Below are positions 8,107 to 17,000 of a DNA stretch of 23,077 bases, in pieces. Location: positions 1-23,077 of the forward strand of contig VEXF01000026.1 of NCBI GenBank assembly GCA_009391275.1, read 5' to 3'. Position 1 is the stretch's first letter. The number at the start of each line of letters is the position of its first letter. The notes beneath the pieces are model-generated. The model was not told the origin of the DNA, did not search any database, and saw only the letters and a list, made by a program, of their open reading frames with translations. The DNA is from SAR202 cluster bacterium AD-804-J14_MRT_500m. GTDB taxonomy: Bacteria; Chloroflexota; Dehalococcoidia; UBA3495; GCA-2712585. A program made the position numbers and the translations under genes.

Positions 8107-8370
8107 ATGAACGACGATCAGTTTATAGAAAAGATGCAGTCCAAGATCGAAAGGCTCGTAGGTAGGCAGGTTTCGTTGATTGTTGACGAAGAAGATGGGG
8201 ATCGTATGGAAGTTGATCTAGATGGTGATGAGCCTAAAGTTATGGTTGGGACTGCGGCCTTAAAATATCCAGGGTTTGCAAGGATGTGCGTGGAATTCTC
8301 AGTGGCATCTATAACCAGAGGGCGACAGATCGAACCATTAGAGTTCCAGATCTTCCTGGCACGGAATTAG
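8107..8370 (+). CDS. hypothetical 87-residue acidic protein
   Basis: I do not recognise this protein. It has its own candidate promoter and a GGGGA purine stretch (8100-8104) just ahead of the ATG. It reads as a small soluble alpha/beta protein: an N-terminal helix (MNDDQFIEKMQSKIERLVG), a strand-rich acidic middle (VDEEDGDRMEVDLDGDEP), and a C-terminal part with the regular pattern of a small folded domain ending FQIFLARN. There is no signal peptide or transmembrane segment. It converges on the MaoC-like gene at the end of the large minus-strand operon, with only 33 bases between the stops. Function unknown. Confidence 0.65.
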   Translation: MNDDQFIEKMQSKIERLVGRQVSLIVDEEDGDRMEVDLDGDEPKVMVGTAALKYPGFARMCVEFSVASITRGRQIEPLEFQIFLARN

Positions 8371-8373
8371 TCT

Positions 8374-8397
8374 AAAAGCTACTAGTAAAATTGTAGC
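8374..8397 (-). terminator. weak candidate terminator of the rpsB-ispG operon
   Basis: On the minus strand, GCTAC (forward 8393-8397) pairs with GTAGC (forward 8378-8382) around a 10-base loop. TTTT follows directly. The stem is only 5 bp, so this is a weak candidate, but it sits just past the last gene of the operon. Confidence 0.3.
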
Positions 8398-8403
8398 CAA
8401 AGT

Positions 8404-8859
8404 TTAATAGACGATCTCCCCTTCGGCTTTGGCCACTACTCTGGCACTCTGGTTTGTTCCGACGATCTTGTAACTAATGCTGCGGGAAGTTCCAGCACTT
8501 TCTTTCCAGGTGAGTTGCCCAGTGAACGTTATTGTATCGCCAGGATAAATTGGCATGGTCGCCCGCATCTCAAGCACGCTACCTGCAGCCATAAGCCGGT
8601 CTAGAGGGAATGCCTTTTCCAGCAATTCTGCTATATAGGCCATCGTCGCCGGTCCATGTAGTACCGTCCCTGAGAACATACCTTTAGTTGCATATTCTTC
8701 GTCTGTGTGCAGATCCCTCCATCCTTCATCTTTTTTAATGGATGCTAACTCGGCGAAATCTCTGATGGAAGATTGTGTGATGTGTTTCACTAAAATCGGG
8801 AGTTCGTCCCCCGGAGCCATATTTTTAAAATCAGCGGTTTTTGTCCATAGTGTTGGCAT
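8404..8859 (-). CDS. MaoC-like hotdog-fold dehydratase/hydratase
   Basis: Single-domain hotdog protein of 151 residues, typical of MaoC-type (R)-enoyl-CoA hydratases or dehydratases. The hydratase region LHTDEEYATKGMF (50-62) resembles the H-x-D-x-x-(Y/F)-A block, and GTVLHGPATMAYIAELL (64-80) forms the central helix. The C-terminal strands YPGDTITFTGQL (near 104-115) and VVAKAEGEIVY complete the fold. It begins 10 bases after the ispG stop with GAGG ahead of the ATG, so it is probably co-transcribed as the last gene of the housekeeping operon. It has no obvious functional link to isoprenoid synthesis. Acyl-CoA or a 3-hydroxyacyl thioester is the probable substrate class. Confidence 0.82.
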   Translation of the reverse strand: MPTLWTKTADFKNMAPGDELPILVKHITQSSIRDFAELASIKKDEGWRDLHTDEEYATKGMFSGTVLHGPATMAYIAELLEKAFPLDRLMAAGSVLEMRATMPIYPGDTITFTGQLTWKESAGTSRSISYKIVGTNQSARVVAKAEGEIVY

Positions 8860-8869
8860 TAAGATTCCT

Positions 8870-9988
8870 CTAGAGTGCTTCCACTTCTTTCATTAGTGCC
8901 GTCAACATTTCGGATTCTGGTACTACTCGCACTTTCTGTCCTTTTCGGAATATTACTGCTCTACCAGCGCCAGCTGCGATTCCGACATCTGCATCTTTGG
9001 CTTCACCGGGACCATTGACTTCACAGCCCATTACAGCAATTGTGACCTTTTTGTCTACTTTTTTTAGTAGATCATCCACTTGGTTAGCCAGCTTTATGAC
9101 GTCAACGTCGGCACGGCCACAACTAGGGCAAGCCACTAAAGTAGCACCTTTTTGTCGAAGGTTTAGCGATTTTAAAATTTCGAATCCGGCTGTAACTTCC
9201 TCTCTCGGATCAGCACTAAGTGAAACCCTGATTGTGTCTCCGATTCCTTCGTACAAGAGATTTCCTAGCCCAATAGAGCTACGAATCGAACCAGACTTAG
9301 CTGTCCCAGACTCAGTTATGCCTAGGTGTAATGGATATGGGACTAAATATGCAAGTTGACGATATGCTTCCACCGTTGTCGGGACATCGAATGCTTTTAG
9401 GGATATCTTAATAAGATCAAAATCTAAGGATTCTAGCAGCCCGACTTCCCAGAGCGCAGTGGCAACCATGTGATCCACTACGCTGTATTCACCTTCGATT
9501 CCTTGTCCTGCCTTTGGCAACTTATTGACCATATCCATTACCCGTGAAAATCCCTTGGATTTCCCTATCCCGCCCACTGGAGGCAGGCTTCCGAAATTCA
9601 CCCCTATTCTAATCGGAGTTCCTCGTTCTTTGGCTGCCAGCACCACGGTTCGGACCTTATCCGGATCACGGATGTTCCCGGGGTTCAGTCTTAAACCATC
9701 AACACCCCCCGCGATTGCTTCTAATGCTAATTGGTAGTGGAAATGAATATCTGCAATTAGAGGTATTTGAATCTGTTTTCTAATCTTAGGAAGTGCCTTT
9801 GCTGCATCCATATCAGGCACTGCACAGCGGATGATATCGCATCCAACTGCTTCTAGTTGGTGGATCTGCTTGACCGTGGCTGACACGTCTCTTGTGTCAG
9901 TTTTAGTCATGGATTGTACGGAGATTTCCGCACCGGCCCCGATCTTAACGGTTCCTACCTGTAATTCTCTGGAGATACGTCGCTGCAT
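8870..9988 (-). CDS. ispG: 4-hydroxy-3-methylbut-2-enyl diphosphate synthase
   Basis: IspG (GcpE) reduces 2-C-methyl-D-erythritol 2,4-cyclodiphosphate to HMBPP, the penultimate step of the MEP isoprenoid pathway. The 372-residue length is that of the standard bacterial two-domain enzyme. The N-terminal TIM barrel shows VQSMTKTDTRDV (24-35), DIHFHYQLALEA (80-91), GLRLNPGN (98-105) and IRIGVNFGSL. The C-terminal domain has the [4Fe-4S] ligands Cys287, Cys290 (CPSCGR) and Cys322 (MGCEVNGPGEA), with Glu329 as the fourth ligand. It follows rseP by 31 bases in the operon. dxr, another gene of the same pathway, lies two genes upstream. Confidence 0.97.
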   Translation of the reverse strand: MQRRISRELQVGTVKIGAGAEISVQSMTKTDTRDVSATVKQIHQLEAVGCDIIRCAVPDMDAAKALPKIRKQIQIPLIADIHFHYQLALEAIAGGVDGLRLNPGNIRDPDKVRTVVLAAKERGTPIRIGVNFGSLPPVGGIGKSKGFSRVMDMVNKLPKAGQGIEGEYSVVDHMVATALWEVGLLESLDFDLIKISLKAFDVPTTVEAYRQLAYLVPYPLHLGITESGTAKSGSIRSSIGLGNLLYEGIGDTIRVSLSADPREEVTAGFEILKSLNLRQKGATLVACPSCGRADVDVIKLANQVDDLLKKVDKKVTIAVMGCEVNGPGEAKDADVGIAAGAGRAVIFRKGQKVRVVPESEMLTALMKEVEAL

Positions 9989-10019
9989 ACGTTCTACCTT
10001 TTGGCAATACGAGGGCAGC

Positions 10020-11072
10020 TTAACGGACGAAACTATCCCCTCGTATTATACGTAAAATGTCGTTATAGCTTATCACTATCACCATCGCTATTAGAAGGGC
10101 GAAGCCCACCATATGAACTAGAGCTTCTTTTTCTGGTGGAATACGTTTGCCCCGTCTGACCCATTCAATTATCACAAATAACAGTCGCCCTCCATCTAAA
10201 GCGGGAATTGGTAAAATATTAAAAACGGCCAAGCTAATACTTAAAAGGGCAGCGAGGGGTATCAAGGCCATGGTTCCCCCAAGGCCTATTATTTCGTGTG
10301 TTCCTTTGACTATTCCCACAGGCCCTGATCCGGGGAATGGTGCGTTCCCGGACGCCCACTGCGACAGTGCATTCCAAGTAAACTTGAGGACGTTTCCCAC
10401 CTCTCCTATTGCTTTAGGCACTGCACTCCAGAATGTGTAGGATCTGGTTTCTTGGGATGTATCGGTCATGGATAGCCTGACCCCAGTTGCTCCCTCTCCT
10501 TCGGGAGGATCCCATCTCGGAATTACCTTAATCTTATGCTCAGTTCCGTCTCTATCGACAACTAAAGTTAGTGGTTCGCCCAGATGCCTACTGATAGATG
10601 AAGCCAGGTCGCCGATGTCATCTATTTCATTCGCGCCAGAGACAAGAACTCTGTCCCCAGGTCGCAAACCTGCTTGCTGTGCGGGAGAGTTGGGCGCTAC
10701 TTCGTCTATTATCACGGATCCTACTGTGACATCCCTAGGTACGAGTAGTAACGCAGTGAAGATTACCACGGCCAAGAGGACGTTCATAAATGAACCTGAA
10801 ATTAATACGATGGCTCTAATCCATGGTGGTTTTGCTGCCAAGCTTCTCGGTCCAGTAGGGTCGTTCTCTCCTTCGAGTTTCACGAACCCACCAAGAGGTA
10901 TCAAGTTTAGTGTGTAAACTGTTTCGCCTCTTTGCCAACCTGCTAGTCTAGGAGGGAATCCAACACCAAATTCATGTACTTTGACACCAAAAAACTTGGC
11001 TGTGGCAAAGTGTCCAAGTTCGTGAATTACCACGAGTGCCACGATCATCCCTATCAGTTCTAGCACAAACAT
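10020..11072 (-). CDS. rseP: RIP metalloprotease RseP (site-2 protease)
   Basis: Intramembrane zinc metalloprotease of 350 residues that cleaves transmembrane regulators such as anti-sigma factors and remnant signal peptides. The first transmembrane helix carries HELGH at 17-21 (the HExxH zinc site). A PDZ domain spans roughly 115-185, containing PNSPAQQAGLRPGD. The NILPIPALDGG block at 285-295 supplies the third zinc ligand, Asp293. At least two further hydrophobic segments lie around 85-110 and near the C-terminus. The ATG at 11072 lies 5 bases past the dxr stop (11078-11080). A longer frame reaching into dxr would add 15 charged residues before the membrane helix, so I rejected it. The Shine-Dalgarno is weak, so translational coupling with dxr is likely. 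Confidence 0.94.
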   Translation of the reverse strand: MFVLELIGMIVALVVIHELGHFATAKFFGVKVHEFGVGFPPRLAGWQRGETVYTLNLIPLGGFVKLEGENDPTGPRSLAAKPPWIRAIVLISGSFMNVLLAVVIFTALLLVPRDVTVGSVIIDEVAPNSPAQQAGLRPGDRVLVSGANEIDDIGDLASSISRHLGEPLTLVVDRDGTEHKIKVIPRWDPPEGEGATGVRLSMTDTSQETRSYTFWSAVPKAIGEVGNVLKFTWNALSQWASGNAPFPGSGPVGIVKGTHEIIGLGGTMALIPLAALLSISLAVFNILPIPALDGGRLLFVIIEWVRRGKRIPPEKEALVHMVGFALLIAMVIVISYNDILRIIRGDSFVR

Positions 11073-11077
11073 AGCTG

Positions 11078-12208
11078 TTATTTTTGAGCGATCTCTTTTG
11101 CTCGAACTCGAGCCCACTCATCGGATGCTAACACTTCCTCTAAATCATTGGGATTTCCGGGATGGTGGTCTTCTAATGTTTGGCTTACAACTTTGGGTAT
11201 GTCGGTAAAAAGTATTTCCCGGTTGAGAAATAGTTCTACAGCTACTTCGTCAGCTGCGCATAACACCGTCGGGAATGTAGCTCCCTGATGGCCTGCTTGT
11301 AATGCTAGAGAAAAACACGGGTATCGGTTAGGGTCCAAGGGCTCGAATGTCATGCTCGTTGCCACATCTATGTCTAATTTAGGGATGTCGTTATTTGCAT
11401 GTCTATCCGGATAGAAAAGCGAGTATTGAATTGGTAGGCGCATGTCTGGAGGGCCTAATTGAGCTTTCACAGAACCGTCTGCAAATTCTACCATGGAATG
11501 AATCAGACTTTGAGGGTGAACCACAACCTCAATCTGATTCCAATCAACTCCGAATAACCAATGGGCTTCTATTACTTCGAATCCTTTGTTCATGAGTGTT
11601 GATGAATCGATAGTTATCCGGCGACCCATAGTCCAGGTGGGGTGTTGCAGGGCTTGTTCTGGCGTTACGGTTTTTAACTTAGCCTCTGATGTATTTCTAA
11701 ATGGCCCACCGGACGCTGTTATGATAAGCCGTCTTATAGGTTGGTCTTCGCCTTGAAGACATTGCCATATAGCACTAGGTTCGCTGTCAACAGGAAGAAG
11801 TCTGGCTCTAATTTTGTCTGGCATCCGAGAGATGATCTCACCGGACATAATAATCACTTCTTTGTTGGCTAGGCAGACAGATTTGCCTTCATCAAGGGCT
11901 TTGAATGTAGGCACCAACCCGGCTCTGCCCGTAGTCCCTACCATGACCGTATCAACTGTTGGATCAGATACCATTTCGTCCATCGGTGTTATTTTTGATT
12001 CACCGAATGTGTTCAAGGGAAGATTGGTGTTGGCCGCCCAAACTAGTTTTGGATGAAACTCGTCTATTTGCTGTCTGAGAAGGTCTATGTTATTTCCTGC
12101 TCCGAGTCCTACTATTTCAAAAGAATCAGGGAACGCTCTCACAATATCCAGAGTCTGTCTTCCTATGGAACCGGTTGAACCTAATATCACTAACCCCTTT
12201 TTAGGCAT
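11078..12208 (-). CDS. dxr: 1-deoxy-D-xylulose 5-phosphate reductoisomerase
   Basis: Dxr converts DXP to 2-C-methyl-D-erythritol 4-phosphate with NADPH, the committed step of the MEP pathway. At 376 residues it is of normal size. The NADPH-binding loop GSTGSIG is at 10-16, VGTTGRAG near 92-99, LANKE at about 114-118, and VDSEPSAIWQCL carries metal-binding Asp and Glu near 140-151. ASGGPFR and the following STLMNKGFEVIEAHWLF are the expected substrate-loop regions. AGGAAG stands 5 bases before the ATG. It sits between cdsA and rseP, the usual order in many bacteria. Confidence 0.97.
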   Translation of the reverse strand: MPKKGLVILGSTGSIGRQTLDIVRAFPDSFEIVGLGAGNNIDLLRQQIDEFHPKLVWAANTNLPLNTFGESKITPMDEMVSDPTVDTVMVGTTGRAGLVPTFKALDEGKSVCLANKEVIIMSGEIISRMPDKIRARLLPVDSEPSAIWQCLQGEDQPIRRLIITASGGPFRNTSEAKLKTVTPEQALQHPTWTMGRRITIDSSTLMNKGFEVIEAHWLFGVDWNQIEVVVHPQSLIHSMVEFADGSVKAQLGPPDMRLPIQYSLFYPDRHANNDIPKLDIDVATSMTFEPLDPNRYPCFSLALQAGHQGATFPTVLCAADEVAVELFLNREILFTDIPKVVSQTLEDHHPGNPNDLEEVLASDEWARVRAKEIAQK

Positions 12209-12236
12209 TTTAACTTCCTGTTGTTAGTATTTGTGG

Positions 12237-13052
12237 CTAGGTAATTATAATCGCCATGGAATAATAGGTCACAGGTATTGTTACTAAGAGTGAATCTAAT
12301 CGATCCAATAGCCCTCCATGTCCAGGGATTACAACTCCTGTGTCTTTTACCCCCGCGATGCGTTTTACCCAAGATTCGGATAGGTCACCGATCTGAGATC
12401 CGATTCCCAATCCGAAACCCAGAACAACTGATTCCCATGAGTCTATCGGCAAATCAAAGATAAATTTCATCGCTGAAAGAGCACAGATAGATGCCGCCAA
12501 ACCTCCTGCTGCCCCTTCCCAAGTCTTCTTCGGGCTTATTTTGGGCGCCATTCTGTGACGTCCAAGCCATGTGCCCACGAAAAATGCTGCTGTATCACTA
12601 GCGAATGTGGCAAATACGGCAACAAACAACCAATCCCGTCCATCGTATAGTGGCGTTCCTGATTCACGTAAAAATAACGCATGCGAAAGTAAGAATCCAA
12701 CATATAATGGTCCAATTGCTGCTATAAGCCAGTTTCTAATGAACTTCTTAATGTTATATTTGGGCCTTGTGGCAACCCACAACAACGCCACTGCAAATGT
12801 GGCTATTATTAGGAAAAGCGCACTGTTGCCGTTTTGTTCGGCAATCTGGCCATTTAACACAAACAATAATGTCAGAAGTAAACTCGGGACCATTGGGATC
12901 CGGGCTCCAATACCGCGAGCTAAATGTGAAAACTCGTACATCCCCCATAGCGCAGCGAGGGTTATCAGAATTGTTAGAAGTGGATAGCCTAACCAGATTA
13001 TTCCGCTCAGAACTGGTATTGCTAACAGGCCGACTAAAACGCGGGCCTGCAA
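12237..13052 (-). CDS. cdsA: phosphatidate cytidylyltransferase (CDP-diglyceride synthase)
   Basis: CdsA makes CDP-diacylglycerol from phosphatidate and CTP, feeding phospholipid synthesis at the inner membrane. The 271-residue protein is strongly hydrophobic, with about seven to eight membrane segments from residue 5 on. Family motifs are SDTAAFFVG (152-160), KISPKKTWEGA (171-181) and the CDP-alcohol cytidylyltransferase signature between 222 and 256, containing GDLSESWVKR, KDTG and GHGGLLDRLDS. The start appears to be TTG at 13052, two bases after the uppS stop (13055-13057); no upstream ATG or GTG gives a better N-terminus. This tight coupling agrees with the conserved uppS-cdsA pair. Confidence 0.94.
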   Translation of the reverse strand: MQARVLVGLLAIPVLSGIIWLGYPLLTILITLAALWGMYEFSHLARGIGARIPMVPSLLLTLLFVLNGQIAEQNGNSALFLIIATFAVALLWVATRPKYNIKKFIRNWLIAAIGPLYVGFLLSHALFLRESGTPLYDGRDWLFVAVFATFASDTAAFFVGTWLGRHRMAPKISPKKTWEGAAGGLAASICALSAMKFIFDLPIDSWESVVLGFGLGIGSQIGDLSESWVKRIAGVKDTGVVIPGHGGLLDRLDSLLVTIPVTYYSMAIIIT

Positions 13053-13054
13053 AA

Positions 13055-13825
13055 TCAGTTCTCAGGATCTATTGAGCCAAATCGTCTATCGCGGCTCCTA
13101 TATGATTGTATCGCGCTTTCGATGTCTCTAGAATCTAAACTTGGCCACGATTTTGGAGTGAAAAAGAACTCGCTATAGGCCGATTGCCAGAGCAAGAAAT
13201 TACTCAACCGTTGATCACCGCCTGTCCTTATGATCAAGTCTGGTTCCGGGATATTATGGGTATCTAAATAGGTGCTAAATAAGGTTTCATCTAATGACTC
13301 TGGGGATATCCCATCTCTTATTACAGCTTTTACAGCGTCTAATATTTCCTGTCTTCCCCCGTAGTCGAACGCTACACAGAGTGTCATTCGGGAGTTAGCC
13401 TGTGTGATTCCTTGGCTTCGCTCCACAGCCTTCCGAAGCTCCGTATCAAGACGATTTGTCCGACCGAGCATGATGATTCGGACTCCACGCTTATGGAGAT
13501 CTTGCGTTTCTTTCTCAATTACAGACCGCAAGATCGAGATGATACCATCCACTTCACCTTGAGGTCTGCTCCAATTTTCTGTAGAAAAAGCGTAGATTGT
13601 TACGTATTCTACCCCCGCTTCACCAAGCCATTTCAAGACTTCGCGAAGCTTTTCGACTCCTGCTCGATGACCGTCATTCCTTGATAGTCCTCTTTCCGTA
13701 GCCCAGCGCCCATTACCATCCATGATGATCGCTACGTGCCTCGGTACAGGGAGATTATGGCTGTTGGGTTTTCCGGGGAGTTGTGACGATAGATCGGAAT
13801 TTGAGATGCGATTGATGTCAGGCAT
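13055..13825 (-). CDS. uppS: undecaprenyl diphosphate synthase (isoprenyl transferase)
   Basis: Cis-prenyltransferase of 256 residues that builds the C55 lipid carrier for cell-wall glycans from farnesyl and isopentenyl diphosphate. VAIIMDGNGRWA (31-42) holds the catalytic Asp36 and diphosphate-binding Gly-Asn-Gly-Arg. GHRAG follows at about 53-57, and TIYAFSTENW near 77-86. The C-terminal RTGGDQRLSNFLLWQSAYSEF contains the second substrate-binding block (RxxGxxRxSxFxxWQ), followed by TPKSWPSL. The first ~28 residues are a Ser/Asn-rich extension absent from the E. coli enzyme. No good Shine-Dalgarno precedes the ATG, so the start is less certain than the identity. Confidence 0.96.
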   Translation of the reverse strand: MPDINRISNSDLSSQLPGKPNSHNLPVPRHVAIIMDGNGRWATERGLSRNDGHRAGVEKLREVLKWLGEAGVEYVTIYAFSTENWSRPQGEVDGIISILRSVIEKETQDLHKRGVRIIMLGRTNRLDTELRKAVERSQGITQANSRMTLCVAFDYGGRQEILDAVKAVIRDGISPESLDETLFSTYLDTHNIPEPDLIIRTGGDQRLSNFLLWQSAYSEFFFTPKSWPSLDSRDIESAIQSYRSRDRRFGSIDPEN

Positions 13826-13852
13826 GTGTATATGTAGCTGGCAGTGCGGGAC

Positions 13853-14413
13853 TTAAATCTTCATCATTTCTTCTATTTTACCAGCCCAGTACTTGTCGAT
13901 GTCGGAGATATGGATGTTAGTTCGTTTTTGTAAATCATCTTGTGCTCTTTTGCTTTCATCCTGAGATATGTCTTTAGTTTTTTCTAGTGCTCGCATCTTA
14001 TCTAGAGCGTCTCGGCGGACGTTCCTCACCGCCACCTTGGCTTCTTCAACTTTTTTCCCTAGTGATTTCACCAATTCCTGACGCCTCTCTTGGCTGAGCG
14101 GGGGCACAGGTATTCTGATTGACGTTCCATCGTTGGAAGGATTTAACCCTATAGATGATTGTTGAATAGCTTTCTCAATTGCGTTGAGTGATTGTCTATC
14201 CCACGGCTGTATGAGTATTATCTCCCCATCCGGGGTGGACAATGTGCTCATTTGGCTAATCGGCGTAGGAGTTCCATAATAATCTGCAGATATATCTTCC
14301 ACCAGTGCCGTAGTTGCTCTTCCTGTTCGGACTTTGCTCAGATCTTTTTTCAAAAAATCTACTGATTTCCCCATTCGTTCCGACCCATCAGTGAGAATCT
14401 CTTCCGGCGTCAT
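13853..14413 (-). CDS. frr: ribosome recycling factor
   Basis: RRF releases ribosomes from mRNA after termination together with EF-G. At 186 residues it has the standard length. Domain I helices flank the central domain II. The family landmarks are DLSKVRTGRA (24-33), YYGTPTPISQM (45-55), IQPWDRQSLNAIEKAI (69-84), LNPSNDGTSIRIPVPPLSQERR (91-112) and VRNVRRDALDKM near 129-140. It lies between pyrH and uppS in the standard translation/envelope gene order. The gap to pyrH is 27 bases. The only Shine-Dalgarno-like stretch (AAGG) is very close to the ATG. Confidence 0.97.
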   Translation of the reverse strand: MTPEEILTDGSERMGKSVDFLKKDLSKVRTGRATTALVEDISADYYGTPTPISQMSTLSTPDGEIILIQPWDRQSLNAIEKAIQQSSIGLNPSNDGTSIRIPVPPLSQERRQELVKSLGKKVEEAKVAVRNVRRDALDKMRALEKTKDISQDESKRAQDDLQKRTNIHISDIDKYWAGKIEEMMKI

Positions 14414-14440
14414 AACCTTAACCCCCGTGCGATATTGGAT

Positions 14441-15169
14441 TTAAATCTTTTCCTTAATAATAGTTCCCACGGGCTGCCCAGATAATACTGTGGCGATATT
14501 ACCTGGTTGGAAAATATCAAATACTATTATTGGTAGATGATTCTCCATACATAAAGACAATGCAGTACTATCCATTATATCTAAACGTCGGTTGAGAGCT
14601 TCCATATAGTCAAGTTGTTCAAATAATTTAGCTTCGCTGTGTATGTTGGGATCCGAATCGTACACTCCGTCCACTCGGTTCTTTGCCATCAACAAGACTT
14701 CCGATCCTATTTCTATGCCCCTGAGCGCTGCGGCTGTATCCGTTGTCATATATGGGTTGCCTGTGCCTGCTCCGAATAACACAACACGTCCTTTCTCGAG
14801 GTGGCGTATTGCTCTTCGTCTAATATAAGGCTCTGCTATGGATTGCATAGGGATGGCTACTTGGATTCTTGTATCCAGATTTTGTTTCTCGAGAGCATCT
14901 TGTAATGCGAGCGAATTAATTACGGTTGCTAACATGCCGGCATAATCTGCGGTAGACCGATCCATACCTTGATCCGCTGCGGATTGCCCGCGCCAGATAT
15001 TCCCTCCCCCCACCACAGCGCACAACTCCACACCCAAGTCGTACGCGATTTTGATTTGTCCGGCGATATATTCCGTGGCCCCCGAGTCTATTCCAAAGGA
15101 TTCCTCGCCTCGGAGTGCTTCACCACTCAGTTTTAGTAGTGCTCTTCGGTAGATGGATTTCGCCACCAC
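14441..15169 (-). CDS. pyrH: UMP kinase
   Basis: Bacterial UMP kinase of the amino-acid-kinase fold, 242 residues, phosphorylating UMP to UDP with [12 protein letters not shown] (11-19) is the phosphate-binding start, [10 protein letters not shown] (51-60) the nucleotide loop, [20 protein letters not shown] (74-93) a conserved helix, and [20 protein letters not shown] (131-150) the typical hexamer/UMP-binding segment. The start is one of two adjacent GTG codons (15169 or 15166), 6 or 9 bases past the tsf stop, with AGGAG a little further upstream than ideal. Placement between tsf and frr is the normal bacterial order. Confidence 0.97.
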   Translation of the reverse strand: MVAKSIYRRALLKLSGEALRGEESFGIDSGATEYIAGQIKIAYDLGVELCAVVGGGNIWRGQSAADQGMDRSTADYAGMLATVINSLALQDALEKQNLDTRIQVAIPMQSIAEPYIRRRAIRHLEKGRVVLFGAGTGNPYMTTDTAAALRGIEIGSEVLLMAKNRVDGVYDSDPNIHSEAKLFEQLDYMEALNRRLDIMDSTALSLCMENHLPIIVFDIFQPGNIATVLSGQPVGTIIKEKI

Positions 15170-15175
15170 AAACTT

Positions 15176-15679
15176 TCACTCTCCTAAGGCAAACCTAGTG
15201 AAACGGTGGACTCTGATGTTTTCACCCATCTTAGCCACAACTTCTTGCACTACCTCATCCACACGCAAACTTGGGTCCTTGATAAAGGTTTGATTTAACA
15301 AACAGACTTCTTCTGTTGGCCTGTCGTCGTCATCTGGTCTATCACTTTCGTTAACGTACGATGGAGACATGGCCGCTACCTGCATAGCTAGGTCATGGGT
15401 CAGCGCCTGCATTTCCGAGGTCCTGGCCACAAAGTCAGTCTCGCAATTTACTTCCACCAGGGCTCCTATACGCCCACCGCTATGTATGTATGAAGCCACA
15501 AGACCTTCGTTAGTATCTCTGGTAGCTCTCCGAGATGCAGCTGCCAATCCGGCACTTTTTAAAAATTCCTCTGCTTTTTCCAGGTCACCATCGCCGTCTT
15601 CCAAAGCACGTTTGCAATCCATGATACCCGCGCTAGTTCGTTCGCGAAGAGTTTTTATTAGGTCTACACTAACCTGCAA
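15176..15679 (-). CDS. tsf: elongation factor Ts, short form
   Basis: Guanine nucleotide exchange factor for EF-Tu. The N-terminal UBA-like domain is clear: VDLIKTLRERTSAGIMDCKRAL at 5-26, then DLEKAEEFLKSAGLA. The core contains EGLVASYIHSGGRIGALVEVNCETDFVAR near 58-86. At 167 residues it is much shorter than the E. coli protein (283) and lacks the large second core subdomain, as in Dehalococcoidia and similar to the Thermus short form. The start is TTG at 15679, with AGGAG 6 bases ahead, a strong site despite the rare codon. It follows rpsB by 19 bases. Confidence 0.96.
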   Translation of the reverse strand: MQVSVDLIKTLRERTSAGIMDCKRALEDGDGDLEKAEEFLKSAGLAAASRRATRDTNEGLVASYIHSGGRIGALVEVNCETDFVARTSEMQALTHDLAMQVAAMSPSYVNESDRPDDDDRPTEEVCLLNQTFIKDPSLRVDEVVQEVVAKMGENIRVHRFTRFALGE

Positions 15680-15698
15680 AGCGATCTCCTGATTTTCC

Positions 15699-16667
15699 TT
15701 AACTAGCCGTAGGAGTTGCTTCAGACAGCTCTTCCGGGTTCTCCCCGGTAGAGGCGTCTTCCGTCTCTTGTTCGATTGTACTCGTGGATTCGGTAACTAT
15801 TTCGGTTGCTGGTTTTATTTGATTTACTGGTTCTTGTATCTCGGTTTCTATCTCTGCTACAGGTCCAGTGGTTAGTTCCTGTTCGTAGGTCTCTTGGAAT
15901 TCTGATAATTCATCCGCAGCGGCTTCCTGCTCTAATTGCAATGTCCGTCGCTCTTGGAGTCCCTCGAAAGCTCCATCAGCTATCCGAGAAGTGATTAGTC
16001 TGATAGAACGGATCGCATCATCGTTGCCGGGAATATAGTGGTCAATTACGTCCGGATTACAATCCGAATCAATTATCGAAATAAGAGATATGTTTAGTTT
16101 TACTGCCTCTGCTACGCATATATCCTCTTTTGGCATGTCTATAACAAAAATAGCCGCGGGCAACGATTTCATGTCCCTGATTCCACTAAAATACTTTCTC
16201 AAACGTGCCAGTTGTTCTTCAAGCTTGAGAGCGATTTTTTTAGAGTGGGCTTCCCATCTGCCTTCTTCTTGCTGTGTTTCTAGTTCTATCATGTATTCAA
16301 CACGACGACGTATCGTGCTGAAATTGGTTAGAGTTCCTCCCAGCCACCTTTGGTTCACGTAAGGCATTCCACACCGGGTGGCCTCCGCCGCTATCGCCTC
16401 TTGGGCCTGTTTTTTTGTTCCAACAAACAGAATATCTCCACGCTCTCTAGCGATAGCCTGGGCGGCGGCGGCGGCAGCTTCTAAGTGCCGCAAGCTTTTC
16501 TGGAGATCGATTATGTGTATGCCGTTCCTTTGGGTAAAAATGAACGGTCTCATCCTGGGGTCCCAACGGCGCGTTTGATGTCCGAAATGAACTCCTGCTT
16601 CCAGAAGTGATTTCATAGTGATAGGTTCACGTTCTACAGTTGCCGCTGGTTCTAACGTTTCGACCAT
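15699..16667 (-). CDS. rpsB: 30S ribosomal protein S2 with acidic C-terminal tail
   Basis: S2 binds the head-body junction of the small ribosomal subunit. The conserved region covers [22 protein letters not shown] near the start, then [39 protein letters not shown] and [14 protein letters not shown]. After about residue 245 the protein continues with a ~75-residue Glu/Thr/Pro-rich, low-complexity tail that is probably disordered; similar tails occur in other Chloroflexota. I chose the ATG at 16667 because an AAGGA lies 7 bases before it; a GTG at 16697 would add 10 residues but lacks a Shine-Dalgarno. It is the first gene of the long operon and lies about 60 bases after a good promoter. Confidence 0.96.
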   Translation of the reverse strand: MVETLEPAATVEREPITMKSLLEAGVHFGHQTRRWDPRMRPFIFTQRNGIHIIDLQKSLRHLEAAAAAAQAIARERGDILFVGTKKQAQEAIAAEATRCGMPYVNQRWLGGTLTNFSTIRRRVEYMIELETQQEEGRWEAHSKKIALKLEEQLARLRKYFSGIRDMKSLPAAIFVIDMPKEDICVAEAVKLNISLISIIDSDCNPDVIDHYIPGNDDAIRSIRLITSRIADGAFEGLQERRTLQLEQEAAADELSEFQETYEQELTTGPVAEIETEIQEPVNQIKPATEIVTESTSTIEQETEDASTGENPEELSEATPTAS

Positions 16668-16726
16668 ATATTCTTCCTTTTCAATACCAGTTGTCACACC
16701 CGGCTCACGCCTGATAATCGGCTAGA

Positions 16727-16755
16727 AGTATAGCATAGCCGGTATTTCGGGGCAA
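16727..16755 (-). promoter_or_regulatory. sigma-70-type promoter of the rpsB operon
   Basis: On the minus strand, TTGCCC (forward 16750-16755) and TATACT (forward 16727-16732) are separated by exactly 17 bases. The site lies upstream of rpsB and can serve the whole rpsB-to-MaoC operon. Confidence 0.65.
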
Positions 16756-17000
16756 CGGTTTCGGTTCAATCAATGCCTATCTTAGCGCGATATATGGAAG
16801 CTTCTACCTTGGGTACATCAGTTATTCTAGCACTGAATGTGGAAGATGAGGGATCTGATAGGAATTAAAAATGTTTGGTCAACGTTAATCTCGGTGTATA
16901 TTAAAACTGCCGTAAAATAGTGCAGTTGTTCTAGAGTGCCGACGTGTACAGCGTAGATGATTGTTAGTTATATTGTTCTCCATTTTTGCGCCGTATGCAT
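16756..17000. other. gap between hydantoinase end and rpsB promoter
   Basis: About 245 bases upstream of the rpsB promoter and downstream of the minus-strand hydantoinase. I found no gene, tRNA or convincing terminator in it; the region is AT-rich. Confidence 0.45.

Noticed and set aside
10468..10917. 149-residue plus-strand open frame opposite rseP
   Set aside because: It is the antisense shadow of a strongly conserved gene and has no promoter, ribosome site or domain.
16740..16800. GGTTCAATC near 16764 considered as a tRNA T-arm
   Set aside because: The flanking bases do not form the 5-bp stem, and no acceptor, D or anticodon arm fits around it. No selC-like tRNA was found anywhere in the window.
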